Of a stretch of 64,000 nucleotides of DNA, positions 19,310 to 28,898 are shown one piece after another. The stretch lies in contig NZ_DS989915.1 of assembly GCF_000155615.1 (NCBI RefSeq), positions 3,698,847 through 3,762,846 on the forward strand. Reading direction: 5' to 3'. The notes below the pieces were generated by a model that did not search any database, was not told the origin of the DNA, and was given only the letters and a program-made list of their open reading frames with translations. Position numbers and translations under genes: made by a program. Positions within the stretch are counted from its first letter, which is position 1; each line of letters begins with the position of its first letter. This DNA is from Alcanivorax sp. DG881 (GTDB taxonomy: Bacteria > Pseudomonadota > Gammaproteobacteria > Pseudomonadales > Alcanivoracaceae).

Positions 19310-20080
19310 ATGGATCCGATTCTCGATTTTACCGGCAAGACGGCACTGATTACCGGTGCCGCCAGCGGGTTTGGCAAGTTGCTGGCAGAAGAACTGGGCA
19401 AGCGCGGTGCCGCCTTGGTGCTGGGCGATATCAATATGGATGCGCTGAATCCGCTGGCCGATGCGCTGGCGGGGCAGGGCGTTAAGGTCGCTGCGTTGCG
19501 TTGTGATGTCTCCAGTGAGGCTGACTGCAAGGCCATGGTGGACACGGCGTTGTCCCAGTTCGGCCACCTGGACCTGGCGGTGAACAATGCGGGTATCGCC
19601 CACGGCTTTATTCCGTTCGCGGAGCTGACCGAAGAAGTGCTGGATCAGCAAGTTAATGTGAACGTGAAAGGCGTGATGTTCGGCATGAAGCACCAGATTG
19701 CCGCCATGAAGGCCAGCGGTGGCAGTATCGTCAACGTGAGTTCCATGGCCGGGTTGGGCGGCGCGCCCAAGATCGGTGCCTACTCGGCGGCCAAGCACGC
19801 GGTTATCGGCCTGACCCGCACGGCGGCGATCGAATATGCCAAGCGTAATATTCGCGTTAATGCGGTATGCCCGTACTACACGCACACGCCGATGGTGGAT
19901 GAAGGCAACCTCTCGGAGAACAAGGACAGCGTGCATGCCATGCTGGCCGCAGGGTGCCCGATGAAGCGCCTGGGGCAACCGGAAGAAATCGTTACGGTCA
20001 TGCTGATGCTGTTGTCCCCGGCCAACAGCTATATGAATGGGCAGACTCTGGCGGTGGACGGCGGTGTCTCTGCATTCTGA
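19310..20080 (+). CDS. short-chain dehydrogenase/reductase
   Basis: A 256-residue classical SDR with TGAASGFGKLL, the acidic residue in LGDINM that favours NAD(H), NNAGIAHG, the serine in VSSMAG and the catalytic YSAAK. It closes the 15.1-20.1 kb plus-strand group. It may act on hydroxyacyl-CoAs, but the substrate is not visible in the sequence. The start at 19310 has AAGGAG 8 nt upstream. It marks the last high-GC gene before the lower-GC block. Confidence 0.9.
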   Translation: MDPILDFTGKTALITGAASGFGKLLAEELGKRGAALVLGDINMDALNPLADALAGQGVKVAALRCDVSSEADCKAMVDTALSQFGHLDLAVNNAGIAHGFIPFAELTEEVLDQQVNVNVKGVMFGMKHQIAAMKASGGSIVNVSSMAGLGGAPKIGAYSAAKHAVIGLTRTAAIEYAKRNIRVNAVCPYYTHTPMVDEGNLSENKDSVHAMLAAGCPMKRLGQPEEIVTVMLMLLSPANSYMNGQTLAVDGGVSAF

Positions 20081-20303
20081 TCGGTTTTATGCATTTCTTT
20101 GCCCTGCTGTCCAGCGGGGCGTTATTTCCTATTCAGGAAAATACTACTTTAGAACAATAGCGCCTTCAGTCTTAAGACCATAGAGTAATGGAAGATACAG
20201 GCTGTTTAGACTGGTTTGGTCATTGTTTGAGCCAGCTAAACATGGAGTCTCTGACGATAAGTACAATAACCCAGTACTTCAGGGTGACAGGAGGGCGCCG
20301 TTC

Positions 20304-20987
20304 ATGTACCAGATCCTGATTGCAGATGATCACCCTCTTTTCCGTGAGGCTATTGCTCGTGTGATTGATGATGGTTTTCCCGGTAGCAATTTGCTGGAAG
20401 CCTCGGGGCTGGATAGTGCCTTACAAATCATCGATCAAAATGACGATATCGACTTGGTCCTATTGGACCTTAATATGCCTGGTATGCAGGGGCTGGGTGG
20501 GCTGGTGCAATTGCGAAACCAGTTCCCCGGTGTACCCGCGGTGATCGTTTCCGCCGAAGAAGATAAAAAAGTTATATTGCAAACAGTGACTTATGGGGCA
20601 GTGGGGTTCATTACGAAATCTACTCCTCGTAAGCAGATGATTAGTGCGTTAGAACAGATTCTTTCCGGTTCAATATACCTTCCCTCAGATATTATTCGAT
20701 CAGGAGGGACTTCTGTGCAGACACGGCATCAGGAGCCAGGGCTATTGCCTGAGCTGTTGGAAAGCCTTACGCGTAAACAGCTCCAGGTGTTTGAAAGAAT
20801 GACCAGGGGCGAATCCAACAAAATGATTGCCTACGAGCTAAGCATTGCCGAAAGTACCGTGAAAGCGCATGTATCAGCAATTCTGCGAAAGCTGGGAGCC
20901 ACTAATCGTGTACAGGCGATTTTGTCAGCAAGTGATATCGATTTTGGGGCCTATTTGAAACATCCAGGTCGTATGGCGGAACAGTAG
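20304..20987 (+). CDS. agmR: LuxR-type response regulator (AgmR/ErbR-like)
   Basis: A 227-residue NarL/FixJ-type regulator. The receiver domain has the acidic pair in IADDH and the phosphorylated aspartate at about residue 55 ([10 protein letters not shown]). The C-terminal LuxR helix-turn-helix ([22 protein letters not shown]...[14 protein letters not shown]) binds DNA. Pseudomonas AgmR/ErbR regulators control PQQ ethanol oxidation, and the genes for such oxidation follow here. The gene order with a FIST protein and a NahK/ErcS'-like kinase also resembles the P. aeruginosa region. The assignment therefore rests on family and context. Confidence 0.82.
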   Translation: MYQILIADDHPLFREAIARVIDDGFPGSNLLEASGLDSALQIIDQNDDIDLVLLDLNMPGMQGLGGLVQLRNQFPGVPAVIVSAEEDKKVILQTVTYGAVGFITKSTPRKQMISALEQILSGSIYLPSDIIRSGGTSVQTRHQEPGLLPELLESLTRKQLQVFERMTRGESNKMIAYELSIAESTVKAHVSAILRKLGATNRVQAILSASDIDFGAYLKHPGRMAEQ

Positions 20988-21132
20988 GCATGCTCTGTGG
21001 CTCGGTTTGTTATGACAAATCGAGTAACAAAAGCCCAACGACTGTTTCCTTCACTAGGACAACAATATTCCGCAGAATTAGCCAGCAAAGGCGCCAGGAA
21101 AGAGCGCGACAATAAAAATCCGGGAGAGTCTG

Positions 21133-22290
21133 ATGACTGCCGCTCCTCTAAACGCTGTGCTAACCACGTTCAGTAATGCCGTCGATGAAGAGATTGCAGC
21201 TGCTGAGCTGGCTGCAAAGTTAAAAAACCCGAACTTGGGTTTCGTGCTGTTTTTTTGCTCAGTGGAATATGATCTTGATCGTTTGGCCGCAGCCATGCGG
21301 GACAACTTCGCTGGGATCCCCATGTCAGGCTGTACTTCCTGTGGTGAAATTACCTCCAAGGGCTATGATCAAGGATCGATTGTGGCCATAGGCTTTGATC
21401 GCCGGCTATTCACTGTCAGCCAGAAGCTTGTGGAAGATGTAGACCGTTTCGGTCTTCTCGATGCTCAACAGCTTGTTGATAGTTTGCTAACCGAGTGCAG
21501 TGACGGCGTTACCGGGACAGCATCTGAGAACAATACCTTTGTGTTGACGCTAATGGATGGACTATCAGTAAATGAAGAGATGGTTTTGGCTACCCTTAAC
21601 TCGGCATTAGGCAGTATTGCTTGTTTTGGCGGTTCCGCAGGTGATGAATATCGATTAAATGGCACTTATGTCTATAGTGATGGAGGATTCACCAGCGAAG
21701 CCGCCACGGTGATAATGATTTCTACCTCATTAGATTTTGAAGTGTTCAGCACCCATCACTTAATCCCGGAAAAAAACAAGTTTGTCGTTACCTCCGCAGA
21801 TCCTGAAAAACGTACCGTCTACGAATTAAACGCTGAACCGGCGGCGAAAGCCTACGCACGGCTGATTGGTGCTTCAGTTGAAGATCTGGACGATATGAAA
21901 TTTGCTTGCTCGCCTTTGGCTGTACGGATTAATGATGGCTACTATGCGCGTTCAATCCAGCGAGTTAATGATGACCTTAGCCTGACGTTTTATTGTGCTG
22001 TTGAAAATGGCATCGTTTTAACAGCTATGAAAACGGACTCTTTGCTTGATGATCTTGAGACCAAACTCAGTGCTATTGAGCGTCGCATGGGGCCGTCATG
22101 GTTAACGCTAGGATGTGACTGTTGCATGCGTTATGCGCAAATTGAATCTGAGGGGTTGGTGGATCAGGCATCTGCATTGCTCCGTCGATACGGGGTGATT
22201 GGTTTTAGTACCTATGGGGAGCATGTTGACGGTATGCATCTTAACCACACGCTGACCGGGGTCGTCATTGGACAAAGAAACCGTCTCTGA
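21133..22290 (+). CDS. FIST domain sensory protein
   Basis: A 385-residue soluble protein with FIST-N (about residues 25-220) and FIST-C (about 230-370) regions. FIST domains are thought to bind small ligands, possibly amino-acid-like, and feed them to signalling proteins. Motifs seen include MSGCTSCGEI and GGSAGDEYRLNGTYVY. The gene lies between a response regulator and a hybrid kinase; it overlaps the kinase gene by 23 nt, so translation is coupled. It probably senses a signal for the alcohol oxidation cluster. ATG 21133 has CGGGAGAG 5 nt upstream. Confidence 0.85.
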   Translation: MTAAPLNAVLTTFSNAVDEEIAAAELAAKLKNPNLGFVLFFCSVEYDLDRLAAAMRDNFAGIPMSGCTSCGEITSKGYDQGSIVAIGFDRRLFTVSQKLVEDVDRFGLLDAQQLVDSLLTECSDGVTGTASENNTFVLTLMDGLSVNEEMVLATLNSALGSIACFGGSAGDEYRLNGTYVYSDGGFTSEAATVIMISTSLDFEVFSTHHLIPEKNKFVVTSADPEKRTVYELNAEPAAKAYARLIGASVEDLDDMKFACSPLAVRINDGYYARSIQRVNDDLSLTFYCAVENGIVLTAMKTDSLLDDLETKLSAIERRMGPSWLTLGCDCCMRYAQIESEGLVDQASALLRRYGVIGFSTYGEHVDGMHLNHTLTGVVIGQRNRL

Positions 22291-23677
22291 GCAGGGGCCG
22301 TCAGAGGAGGGGGAACGCTCTCCCTGGGATCTCCATGAAGCACGGCTGATGGCGGAGAATGCCAGGCTGAGCAGGATTTGTGATGCCCTTATAGAAAGGG
22401 TGGAGGCCAGCAATATGGCCCCTACAGCCCCCTACGCAGCATTTCAGCATTCCGTGGTTCTGGCTGAACAGGTGCGTGAACGGACACAGGCCCTACGTGA
22501 TGTAAACCAGAAACTACTGGAAGAAATCGAAGAACGTCGGCACACAGAAATGCAGTTGCGTGAAGCGCGGGAAAAAGCTGAGCAGGCTAACCTTTCCAAA
22601 ACTCGCTTTGTTGCAGCAGTGAGCCATGACTTGATGCAGCCGTTGAATGCGGCACGACTTTTCACCAGTGCCTTGCAGGAAAAGCCCGATAATATGGCGT
22701 TTCAGCTTGCTCATATCGGCACGGCGCTTACTGACCTTGAGTCACTCATAACGACACTTTCAGATGCTTCCAAGCTGGATGCCGGCGTGGTGACGGCTGA
22801 GTTTGAAGTCTTTCCCTTGAGCCGCTTGCTGGATGTGCTTGCTGAAGAGTTTAGGAAAATTGCTCAGCAGAAAGGACTTCGTTTTCGCTATGTGTCTTGT
22901 GGTTCACTGGTTAGATCTGATTCACAATTATTAAGCAGAATCCTTCGTAACCTCCTTTCCAACGCGGTTCGTTATACCGAGAGCGGGTCAATTCTATTGG
23001 GGTGCCGTAAACGTGGCGCGGGCATTGAAGTCGTAGTCACTGATACAGGGATTGGTATCAGTGATGACCAGCGTAACGAGATATTTAAAGAGTTTAAACG
23101 TGGCAAGCAGGCGGTAAGGCATCATGAAAGAGGGCTCGGGCTAGGGCTGGCAATTGTAGAAAAAATTAGCGAGATACTTTCACATCCGTTGCGTTTTCAT
23201 TCTCAAGAAGGGAAAGGGTCAAGCTTTGGCTTGTTGATCCCGATTGCTGAACCTGACGAATATATCCACCGGACATTGCCGGCAGATCCTTTTGTTGATC
23301 AGTCTCTGCAGGGGTTGCGTGTCTGGGTCGTGGATAACGACGAGGCAATTTGCATAGGTATGCGAACGCTGATGGAGGGTTGGGGCTGTGATGTGGTAGT
23401 GGCTGATTCTTTAGCGTCTTTACGATCCAAGGTGGACACTTGCTCTGACGACGCGGATGTCTTGCTGATGGATTATCATCTGGATCCAGGAACAGATGAC
23501 GGTATTACTGTCGCAACCTTTATCAATTCCGGTCGTCAAATTCCATTACCGGTAATATTGGTAACTGCTGATCGCAGTGCAGAGTTGAAACAACGCTGTG
23601 TTCAAAATGGATTTACGCAGATTTACAAGCCGCTGAAGCCGCTGAAATTGAAAATGGCATTGAAAAGCTTATCTTGA
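22268..23677 (+). CDS. hybrid histidine kinase/response regulator (ErcS'/NahK-like)
   Basis: A 469-residue soluble kinase. A coiled-coil (about residues 60-110) leads to a HisKA domain with the phospho-histidine at about 120 (AVSHDLMQPLNAARLF). An ATPase domain follows with N, G1 (TDTGIGIS) and G2 (RGLGLGLAIV) boxes. The C-terminal receiver has its aspartate at about 402 (LLMDYHLDPG). No membrane segment is present, so input probably comes from the coupled FIST protein. The sequence around the histidine is typical of the NahK/ErcS' group. The start is a TTG at 22268 inside the FIST gene; a start further in cannot be excluded. Confidence 0.85.
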   Translation: MDKETVSEQGPSEEGERSPWDLHEARLMAENARLSRICDALIERVEASNMAPTAPYAAFQHSVVLAEQVRERTQALRDVNQKLLEEIEERRHTEMQLREAREKAEQANLSKTRFVAAVSHDLMQPLNAARLFTSALQEKPDNMAFQLAHIGTALTDLESLITTLSDASKLDAGVVTAEFEVFPLSRLLDVLAEEFRKIAQQKGLRFRYVSCGSLVRSDSQLLSRILRNLLSNAVRYTESGSILLGCRKRGAGIEVVVTDTGIGISDDQRNEIFKEFKRGKQAVRHHERGLGLGLAIVEKISEILSHPLRFHSQEGKGSSFGLLIPIAEPDEYIHRTLPADPFVDQSLQGLRVWVVDNDEAICIGMRTLMEGWGCDVVVADSLASLRSKVDTCSDDADVLLMDYHLDPGTDDGITVATFINSGRQIPLPVILVTADRSAELKQRCVQNGFTQIYKPLKPLKLKMALKSLS

Positions 23678-23726
23678 AGGCTAAAAGGAAAGGAGGCGAG
23701 GCCTCCTCCTGATAGAAGAGAGGGCC

Positions 23727-24413
23727 CTAGGGTCCCGGTCCGTCTTTATACGCCCAATCAAAGGGGCAAGCGGTGCAGCCGTGCATATCCATACTCTGAA
23801 AGTTCCCATAACGCAGGTTTGCACCGTCAAGATTGGCATTGCGTAAACTGGAAAGGTTGAGCTTAACCTCTTGAAGGTTGGCATCCTGGAGGTTCGCGCC
23901 ATTGAGTTTTGCTTTATTAAACCAGGCCATCTCCAGGTTGACGCCTGTCATATTGGCATTGTTCCATTCAGAACGAGTCAGCCGGCCAAACTCCAAATTC
24001 GCACCAGTTGCATCCACGTTGTGAAAAATTGCTTTCTGGGCAAACAGGTTCCAGCTTTGTATGGCAAGCAAGCGAGCGCCGGTAAGGTCTGCCATGCGCA
24101 GGTTGGTGCTCATTAGGCGCGCCCGGCTCATATTCGCGTTGCGAAGATTGGCTTTTTCTAAATTGACCCCTTTAAGGTTGCTGTGCCGCAAATCAGCGCC
24201 TTCAAGGTTGGCGCCTGCAAAGTTAGCACCCGTCAGGTCCAGGCCACTGAGATCTGCACCTTTTAGATCTGCACCAGCACATTCCGTCGCAGGCTTGAGT
24301 GAACATCCATTGTGGCTGGGGATGTCCGCGCTAAAGTCATCCGCATAAGTCCCACCGTTAAGGGCCAGAAAAGCGATTAGGGTTATTGCTCGAGGTAGCG
24401 TTATATATTTCAT
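23727..24413 (-). CDS. exported pentapeptide-repeat protein
   Basis: A 228-residue protein with a signal peptide (MKYITLPRAITLIAFLALNG, cleaved near GTYA). More than 20 pentapeptide repeats of the A(D/N)LxX type follow from about residue 55 to 215, as in GADLSGLDLTGANF, which fold as a right-handed beta helix. C-terminal cysteines lie in MHGCTACPFDW. A similar protein lies next to exaA in P. aeruginosa (PA1981, from memory). Its role is unknown, probably periplasmic scaffolding. It sits behind the alcohol dehydrogenase terminator on the same strand. ATG 24413 has CAGGAG upstream. Confidence 0.85.
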   Translation of the reverse strand: MKYITLPRAITLIAFLALNGGTYADDFSADIPSHNGCSLKPATECAGADLKGADLSGLDLTGANFAGANLEGADLRHSNLKGVNLEKANLRNANMSRARLMSTNLRMADLTGARLLAIQSWNLFAQKAIFHNVDATGANLEFGRLTRSEWNNANMTGVNLEMAWFNKAKLNGANLQDANLQEVKLNLSSLRNANLDGANLRYGNFQSMDMHGCTACPFDWAYKDGPGP

Positions 24414-24430
24414 TTTATGCTCCTGAAAGA

Positions 24431-24460
24431 AGTCAGCCCGCAATGCGGGCTGACTTTTTT
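24431..24460 (-). terminator. hairpin between the alcohol dehydrogenase and pentapeptide genes
   Basis: AGTCAGCCCGC-AAT-GCGGGCTGACT is a perfect 11-bp stem with T6 on the plus strand and TTCTTTC on the minus strand. It lies directly after the dehydrogenase stop and before the pentapeptide ribosome site, so it probably reduces read-through. Confidence 0.7.
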
Positions 24461-24461
24461 G

Positions 24462-26345
24462 TTACTTGCTCGCTAGATCCTTGGCAAATTTGGGCAGTTT
24501 AAACACCCAGAAAGAACCGCCTTGAGAGATAGGCTTGGTTAGTTCTGCCATGTCACCGCCCCAGAGAGGTACTGCACCGCCGTACCCGGCTGTTACACCA
24601 ATGTACTGCTCGCCATCCATTTCCCACGTGATCGGTGGGGAAATGATCCCGGTACCGACCTGGAACTTCCACAGCTCTTCACCCGTTTTCGCGTCAAAGG
24701 CTTTGAAGTAGCCATCACCGGTACCGGTGAACACCAGGTTGCCTTTGGTTGCGAGCACGCCAGCCCAGAGAGGCATGGGTTCTTTATGTTCCCAGGCCAC
24801 TTTACCGGTAGCCGGATCCATAGCACGGAGAATGCCAACGTGGTCGTCGAACAACCGTTTGATGCGGAAACCCATGCCTAAGTAGGCAGAACCAGGCTGA
24901 TATTCAACCTCTTCAGTCCAGTAATCTTCTTTCCAGTGGTTGGCAGGAACGTAGAACAGGCCCGTGTCCTGGCTATACGCCATAGGGTTCCAGTTCTTGC
25001 CGCCAAGGAAGGGAGGAGAGACTTCCGCTGCAGGGGATCGGGTTTCGCCATCCTTGAGACGTGCAGGACGCTGACCATCGACTTCAATGGGGCGGCCGGT
25101 ATCCAGATCAATACCTTTAGCCCAAGTAATGCCGTCTACGAATGGGAATGCATTGAGAAGTTTACCGTTAGCACGGTCGGTCACATAGAAGAAACCATTG
25201 CGGTCAGCGTGAGCGCCGGCTTTATGTTTCTTGCCTTTCTTGTCCTTGTAGTCAAAGAGAACGATTTCGTTATTACCCGAGAAATCCCAGGCATCGTTAG
25301 GTGTATGTTGATAGAACCACTTGATTTCACCGGTAGTTGGATCAACACCGACTTGGCCTGATGTGTATAGGCTATCGTAGTCGGCAGGGTCACCGTCTGG
25401 TGCAGTACGCGCCCAGCCGTTCCAGGGAGCCGGGTTGCCAGCGCCGATGATGATGGTGTTGGTTGATGCATCAAAGGTAGCGCTTTGCCATGGTGCACCA
25501 CCACCTTGGCTCCAGGCTTTCACTTTACCTGTTTCTGTATTGGGGTCATCAGGCCAGCTAGGCGCTCTGGGATCACCACTCGGGGTGCTGTCTTCACCGT
25601 TAAGGCGGCCAACGTGCCCTTCCACAAAAGGACGCATCCAGACTTCTTCGCCCGTTGCAGGGTCGCGGGCAAACAGTTTCCCGACAACACCAAATTCGTC
25701 ACCGGAAGAGCCATGAATTAACAAAACCTTACCGGTTTTTTGATCTTTAACAATGGTTGGCGCGCCAGTCATTGTATAACCGACTTTATGATCGCCGAAC
25801 TTTTTACGCCAAACGACCTTACCCGTGTCTTTGTTCAGAGCCACTACGCTGGCATCAAGAGTGCCAAAGAAAATGTTGTCGCCATAAATGGCGGCACCGC
25901 GGTTTACAACATCACAGCAAGGACGAATGTCGTCAGGTAGACGATGTGAATAAGTCCAGATGCGTTTTCCAGTTTTGGCATCAACAGCGAAAATACGGGA
26001 GTAGGAACCCGTTACGTAGATCACGCCTTCATGCACAAGGGCTTGAGATTCCTGGCCTCGCTGCTTTTCATCACCGAATGAGTAAGACCAGGCGGGGGTA
26101 AGCATAGAGACATTTTCGCTATTAATGTCCGCTAACGTGCTGTATCGCTGGGCGCTGGTGCCCATGCCATACATTAGAACATCTTCAGTGGTTTTATGGT
26201 CATTGGCGATATCTTTCCAGGTGACCCCTTCTTCAGCAATAACTGTCCCGCTACTGCATGCGGTCAGCATGGTGGACATCGATATGACACCGATCATGCG
26301 GGACAGTCTCCCGCGATGCGGTGGGTTGTGGGTTGTTTTACTCAT
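24462..26345 (-). CDS. exaA: PQQ-dependent alcohol dehydrogenase (quinoprotein ethanol dehydrogenase type)
   Basis: A 627-residue periplasmic beta-propeller enzyme that oxidises primary alcohols to aldehydes with PQQ, passing electrons to cytochrome c. The adjacent cysteines of the PQQ disulphide ring are at about 143-144 ([10 protein letters not shown]). Tryptophan-docking repeats (DAxTGxxxW) recur. The catalytic aspartate is at about 354 in [10 protein letters not shown]. The residue two places later is Ser, not Asp, which predicts a Ca2+ enzyme (ExaA/PedE) rather than a lanthanide PedH/XoxF type. The signal contains a possible lipobox MLTAC (Cys 30). It is divergent from the cytochrome gene. 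Confidence 0.93.
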   Translation of the reverse strand: MSKTTHNPPHRGRLSRMIGVISMSTMLTACSSGTVIAEEGVTWKDIANDHKTTEDVLMYGMGTSAQRYSTLADINSENVSMLTPAWSYSFGDEKQRGQESQALVHEGVIYVTGSYSRIFAVDAKTGKRIWTYSHRLPDDIRPCCDVVNRGAAIYGDNIFFGTLDASVVALNKDTGKVVWRKKFGDHKVGYTMTGAPTIVKDQKTGKVLLIHGSSGDEFGVVGKLFARDPATGEEVWMRPFVEGHVGRLNGEDSTPSGDPRAPSWPDDPNTETGKVKAWSQGGGAPWQSATFDASTNTIIIGAGNPAPWNGWARTAPDGDPADYDSLYTSGQVGVDPTTGEIKWFYQHTPNDAWDFSGNNEIVLFDYKDKKGKKHKAGAHADRNGFFYVTDRANGKLLNAFPFVDGITWAKGIDLDTGRPIEVDGQRPARLKDGETRSPAAEVSPPFLGGKNWNPMAYSQDTGLFYVPANHWKEDYWTEEVEYQPGSAYLGMGFRIKRLFDDHVGILRAMDPATGKVAWEHKEPMPLWAGVLATKGNLVFTGTGDGYFKAFDAKTGEELWKFQVGTGIISPPITWEMDGEQYIGVTAGYGGAVPLWGGDMAELTKPISQGGSFWVFKLPKFAKDLASK

Positions 26346-26628
26346 AACGCAGCCTCTGCTTTGATTTTAATATCTGATCACACTGGCAGAAATGCGATCA
26401 GGGTATGGAAAGTTACGGCGTGCCAGTTATCGATAATCCCCAGCAACGCGGTGTATCCATTCAGGCAGAGAGAGGGGGATGCAAGATACCGTCAGTGGAA
26501 GTAAATGATCTAACCATTTGGGTCTACGACTAAGGGAGTACGCATGATGGCCCGAAGGGCTAGTGCTGAATCTGTCAGGTGACTGTTAGATTAATTTCCA
26601 TAATGCAATCCATTGGTTGGAGTGAAGT

Positions 26629-27069
26629 ATGAATGTAATGATGCGCATAGTGGGAAGTGTGGCCTTATTAGGTTGCTCTGTGGTGGTCCATGGCCACGGT
26701 AATGTGACTCCACAAGGCGTAGATCTTCGCGGGTTGGAGACTCTTGGTGAGGAGTGGCGCGATACCAACCCTTACCGTGAAGATCATCCGCAGCATGAAT
26801 TGGCTGTGGATATTGGCAGCTCTGCGTATAACCAGAACTGTGCAGCTTGTCATGGCCTGGAAGCCAAGTCGGGAGGTATAGCGCCTGATCTGCGAGAGCT
26901 GGAAAACGGTGATTACGGTGACGAATGGTACAAAGAACGGGTTGTAAATGGAGCTGTGCGCGATGGTCGCGTTCTGATGCCGAAAATGGCCGATTATCTC
27001 AGTCAGGAAGCTTTGTGGGCTATCCGAACCTGGCTTGAGACGGTCAGCATGGAAACAATGGGACAGTAA
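26629..27069 (+). CDS. cytochrome c (c-550, PedF/ExaB-like)
   Basis: A 146-residue exported c-type cytochrome. A short signal peptide precedes one haem site, CAACH (about residues 68-72), with a likely methionine ligand in RVLMPKM. Size and the N-terminal DLRGLETLGEEWRDTNPYR segment fit the c-550 that accepts electrons from PQQ alcohol dehydrogenase. It starts a plus-strand group with the SoxYZ-like and metallohydrolase genes; only 1 nt separates its stop from the next start. A GGAG site precedes ATG 26629. Confidence 0.9.
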   Translation: MNVMMRIVGSVALLGCSVVVHGHGNVTPQGVDLRGLETLGEEWRDTNPYREDHPQHELAVDIGSSAYNQNCAACHGLEAKSGGIAPDLRELENGDYGDEWYKERVVNGAVRDGRVLMPKMADYLSQEALWAIRTWLETVSMETMGQ

Positions 27070-27070
27070 A

Positions 27071-27841
27071 ATGCGATCTGTAATGGTGTTTCCCGGGCTA
27101 CTGTTCCTTCTACTTATCAGTATAAGTTCAGCGCAAGAGAACAATACTAATCAAGATAAGGATCCTCTTGATTCATTCATGTGGGAGCTATATCAGGATC
27201 GTTATCTGTCCAACGCACCAGTACATTTTGACTCGAGAGTGAAAATAACCGCCCCTGATTTTGCCGAAGACTCAGGGCAGGTTCCGGTAGAAATAGATGC
27301 CAGTCATCTTAATGGCAAGTTTGAAAAAATGCTGCTTTGGGTTGAGCTCAACCCTATACCTATGGTTTTTGAGTACAACCCCGGTACACAAGGGCTGGCA
27401 AAAGTAGGGTTGAATATCCGCCTGGAGCAAGGCTCTCCTGTCAGGGTGGCCTTGTTAAGCCAGGGTGTATGGCATGTTGGAAGCACTTTTATTGACGGCG
27501 CAGGGGGTGGTTGTTCAACACCAGGTATCGCTAATTCCGGCAAGAATTGGTCCAAAGATTTTGGTCAGGTTAGAGGGCGCAGGTTTCCTGCCAAGCAGGG
27601 TAGTCGGCTTCGTTTTTTGATTATTCATCCGATGGAAAGCGGTCTCCTTCCCAGTGAGATCCCTTTCTATATCGAAGAGCTGAAAATCAGCAGTAAAGGG
27701 GAAACGGTTGCGGATATGAAATGGCATGCCTCCATTAGTGAAAATCCAGTTTTAACGATTGAAATGAAAGGCGATGAAAGAACCCCATACAAGATGAAGG
27801 CTAGAGATAACAATGCTAATTTACTGGAATCACAAATTTGA
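27071..27841 (+). CDS. quinoprotein dehydrogenase-associated SoxYZ-like carrier
   Basis: A 256-residue exported protein with a signal peptide cleaved near SSAQ. It combines a SoxY-like N-terminal domain and a SoxZ-like C-terminal domain. The only SoxY-like cysteine motif is GGCSTP (about residue 157), internal instead of terminal as in SoxY. Such fusions occur with PQQ dehydrogenases, where they are named as associated carriers, but their cargo is unknown. It is translationally tied to the cytochrome gene and overlaps the metallohydrolase gene by 29 nt, so the three products are likely needed together. Confidence 0.85.
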   Translation: MRSVMVFPGLLFLLLISISSAQENNTNQDKDPLDSFMWELYQDRYLSNAPVHFDSRVKITAPDFAEDSGQVPVEIDASHLNGKFEKMLLWVELNPIPMVFEYNPGTQGLAKVGLNIRLEQGSPVRVALLSQGVWHVGSTFIDGAGGGCSTPGIANSGKNWSKDFGQVRGRRFPAKQGSRLRFLIIHPMESGLLPSEIPFYIEELKISSKGETVADMKWHASISENPVLTIEMKGDERTPYKMKARDNNANLLESQI

Positions 27842-28772
27842 TTATCGAGTCTTGTTATCGTTAGCTACTTTGTTTCTTGCGGCAATTTCGGCCCCAGTGC
27901 ATGGAGAAGATCTTAATATTCATCAAGTTGCGGAAAATGTATGGATGGTCCAGGGGGTGCCAGAGGAGCTTAGTGAAGAAAATAGGGGTGACATAAGTAA
28001 CAGCTCATTCATTGCCACGGGGAATGGGGTAGTGGTAATCGATACGGGGGCAACAGCTGCGTACGGTCGGAGGTTCAGAGAGGCTATTTCAGAATATACC
28101 GATGAGCCCGTTCGCTGGGTGATCAATACCCACCATCACCCGGATCATACCTTTGGTAATAGTGCATTTTCAGATGTGCCGATAATGGCGCTTTCTGAAA
28201 CACGAAATTTGTTAATGAAAAATGGTGATTTTTTTCTCAAAACAGTGCACGAACGTGTGGGAATATCTAGCGAAGACACGGTTGTTATTTTACCTAGTGT
28301 TACTGTTGAAGGTGGGGTGAAGAGTTTTTCTGGATACCCACTAAAATTAATCAGGTTTTCTGGTCATAGTGGCAATGATCTCGTTGTATATGACCCTCTG
28401 ACAAAAATTCTGTTTGCCGGGGACATGCTGTTTTGGAACCGCGCACCAACCACTCCTCACTCTCCTGGAATTGATATCTGGCTGGAAGAAATAGACCGAC
28501 TAGCAGAGCTAAACCCAGCAGTGATCATTCCCGGCCATGGCCCTCTCGCTCATGATTCGGGGCCGATTGAGCAGACACGTGCATGGCTTGTATGGCTTGA
28601 CTCCCTGATGAGAGAAGGAGTTGCTGCTGGACGTTCTGCTAATGCGCTTATAGATAGTGATATTCCTGAACTGCTTTCTGATATCCCGATGGCAAAGTTT
28701 GAGCTAACCCGAAGTATTAGTCATTTCTATCGAAAATATGAAGATTCATGGTGGGAAAACGCTAACCGTTAA
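27813..28772 (+). CDS. quinoprotein relay system zinc metallohydrolase (beta-lactamase fold)
   Basis: A 319-residue exported metallo-beta-lactamase-fold protein. The metal motif is NTHHHPDHTFGN (about residues 105-116), with further ligands in FSGHSGND, LFAGDML and IPGHGPL. The signal peptide ends near PVHGED. This matches the MBL family found beside PQQ dehydrogenases and SoxYZ-like carriers. The substrate is unknown; a thioester or persulphide on the carrier cysteine is a reasonable guess. ATG 27813 lies inside the preceding gene. Confidence 0.85.
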   Translation: MLIYWNHKFDYRVLLSLATLFLAAISAPVHGEDLNIHQVAENVWMVQGVPEELSEENRGDISNSSFIATGNGVVVIDTGATAAYGRRFREAISEYTDEPVRWVINTHHHPDHTFGNSAFSDVPIMALSETRNLLMKNGDFFLKTVHERVGISSEDTVVILPSVTVEGGVKSFSGYPLKLIRFSGHSGNDLVVYDPLTKILFAGDMLFWNRAPTTPHSPGIDIWLEEIDRLAELNPAVIIPGHGPLAHDSGPIEQTRAWLVWLDSLMREGVAAGRSANALIDSDIPELLSDIPMAKFELTRSISHFYRKYEDSWWENANR

Positions 28773-28898
28773 GACCAAATGAGGAGAAGAATTACTCCCT
28801 TGGTAGCATGCGTACTTGGGCCTCATCATCCTATTCTGACTATGCAGGCGCTACTTATCAAAGCGCGGACGTCAAGCAATTAGAAGAGGAATCAGGCA

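Noticed and set aside
20169-20178. GTCTTAAGAC palindrome before the response regulator
   Set aside because: Only 10 bp, likely by chance in this A/T-richer gap, and not placed near clear promoter boxes.
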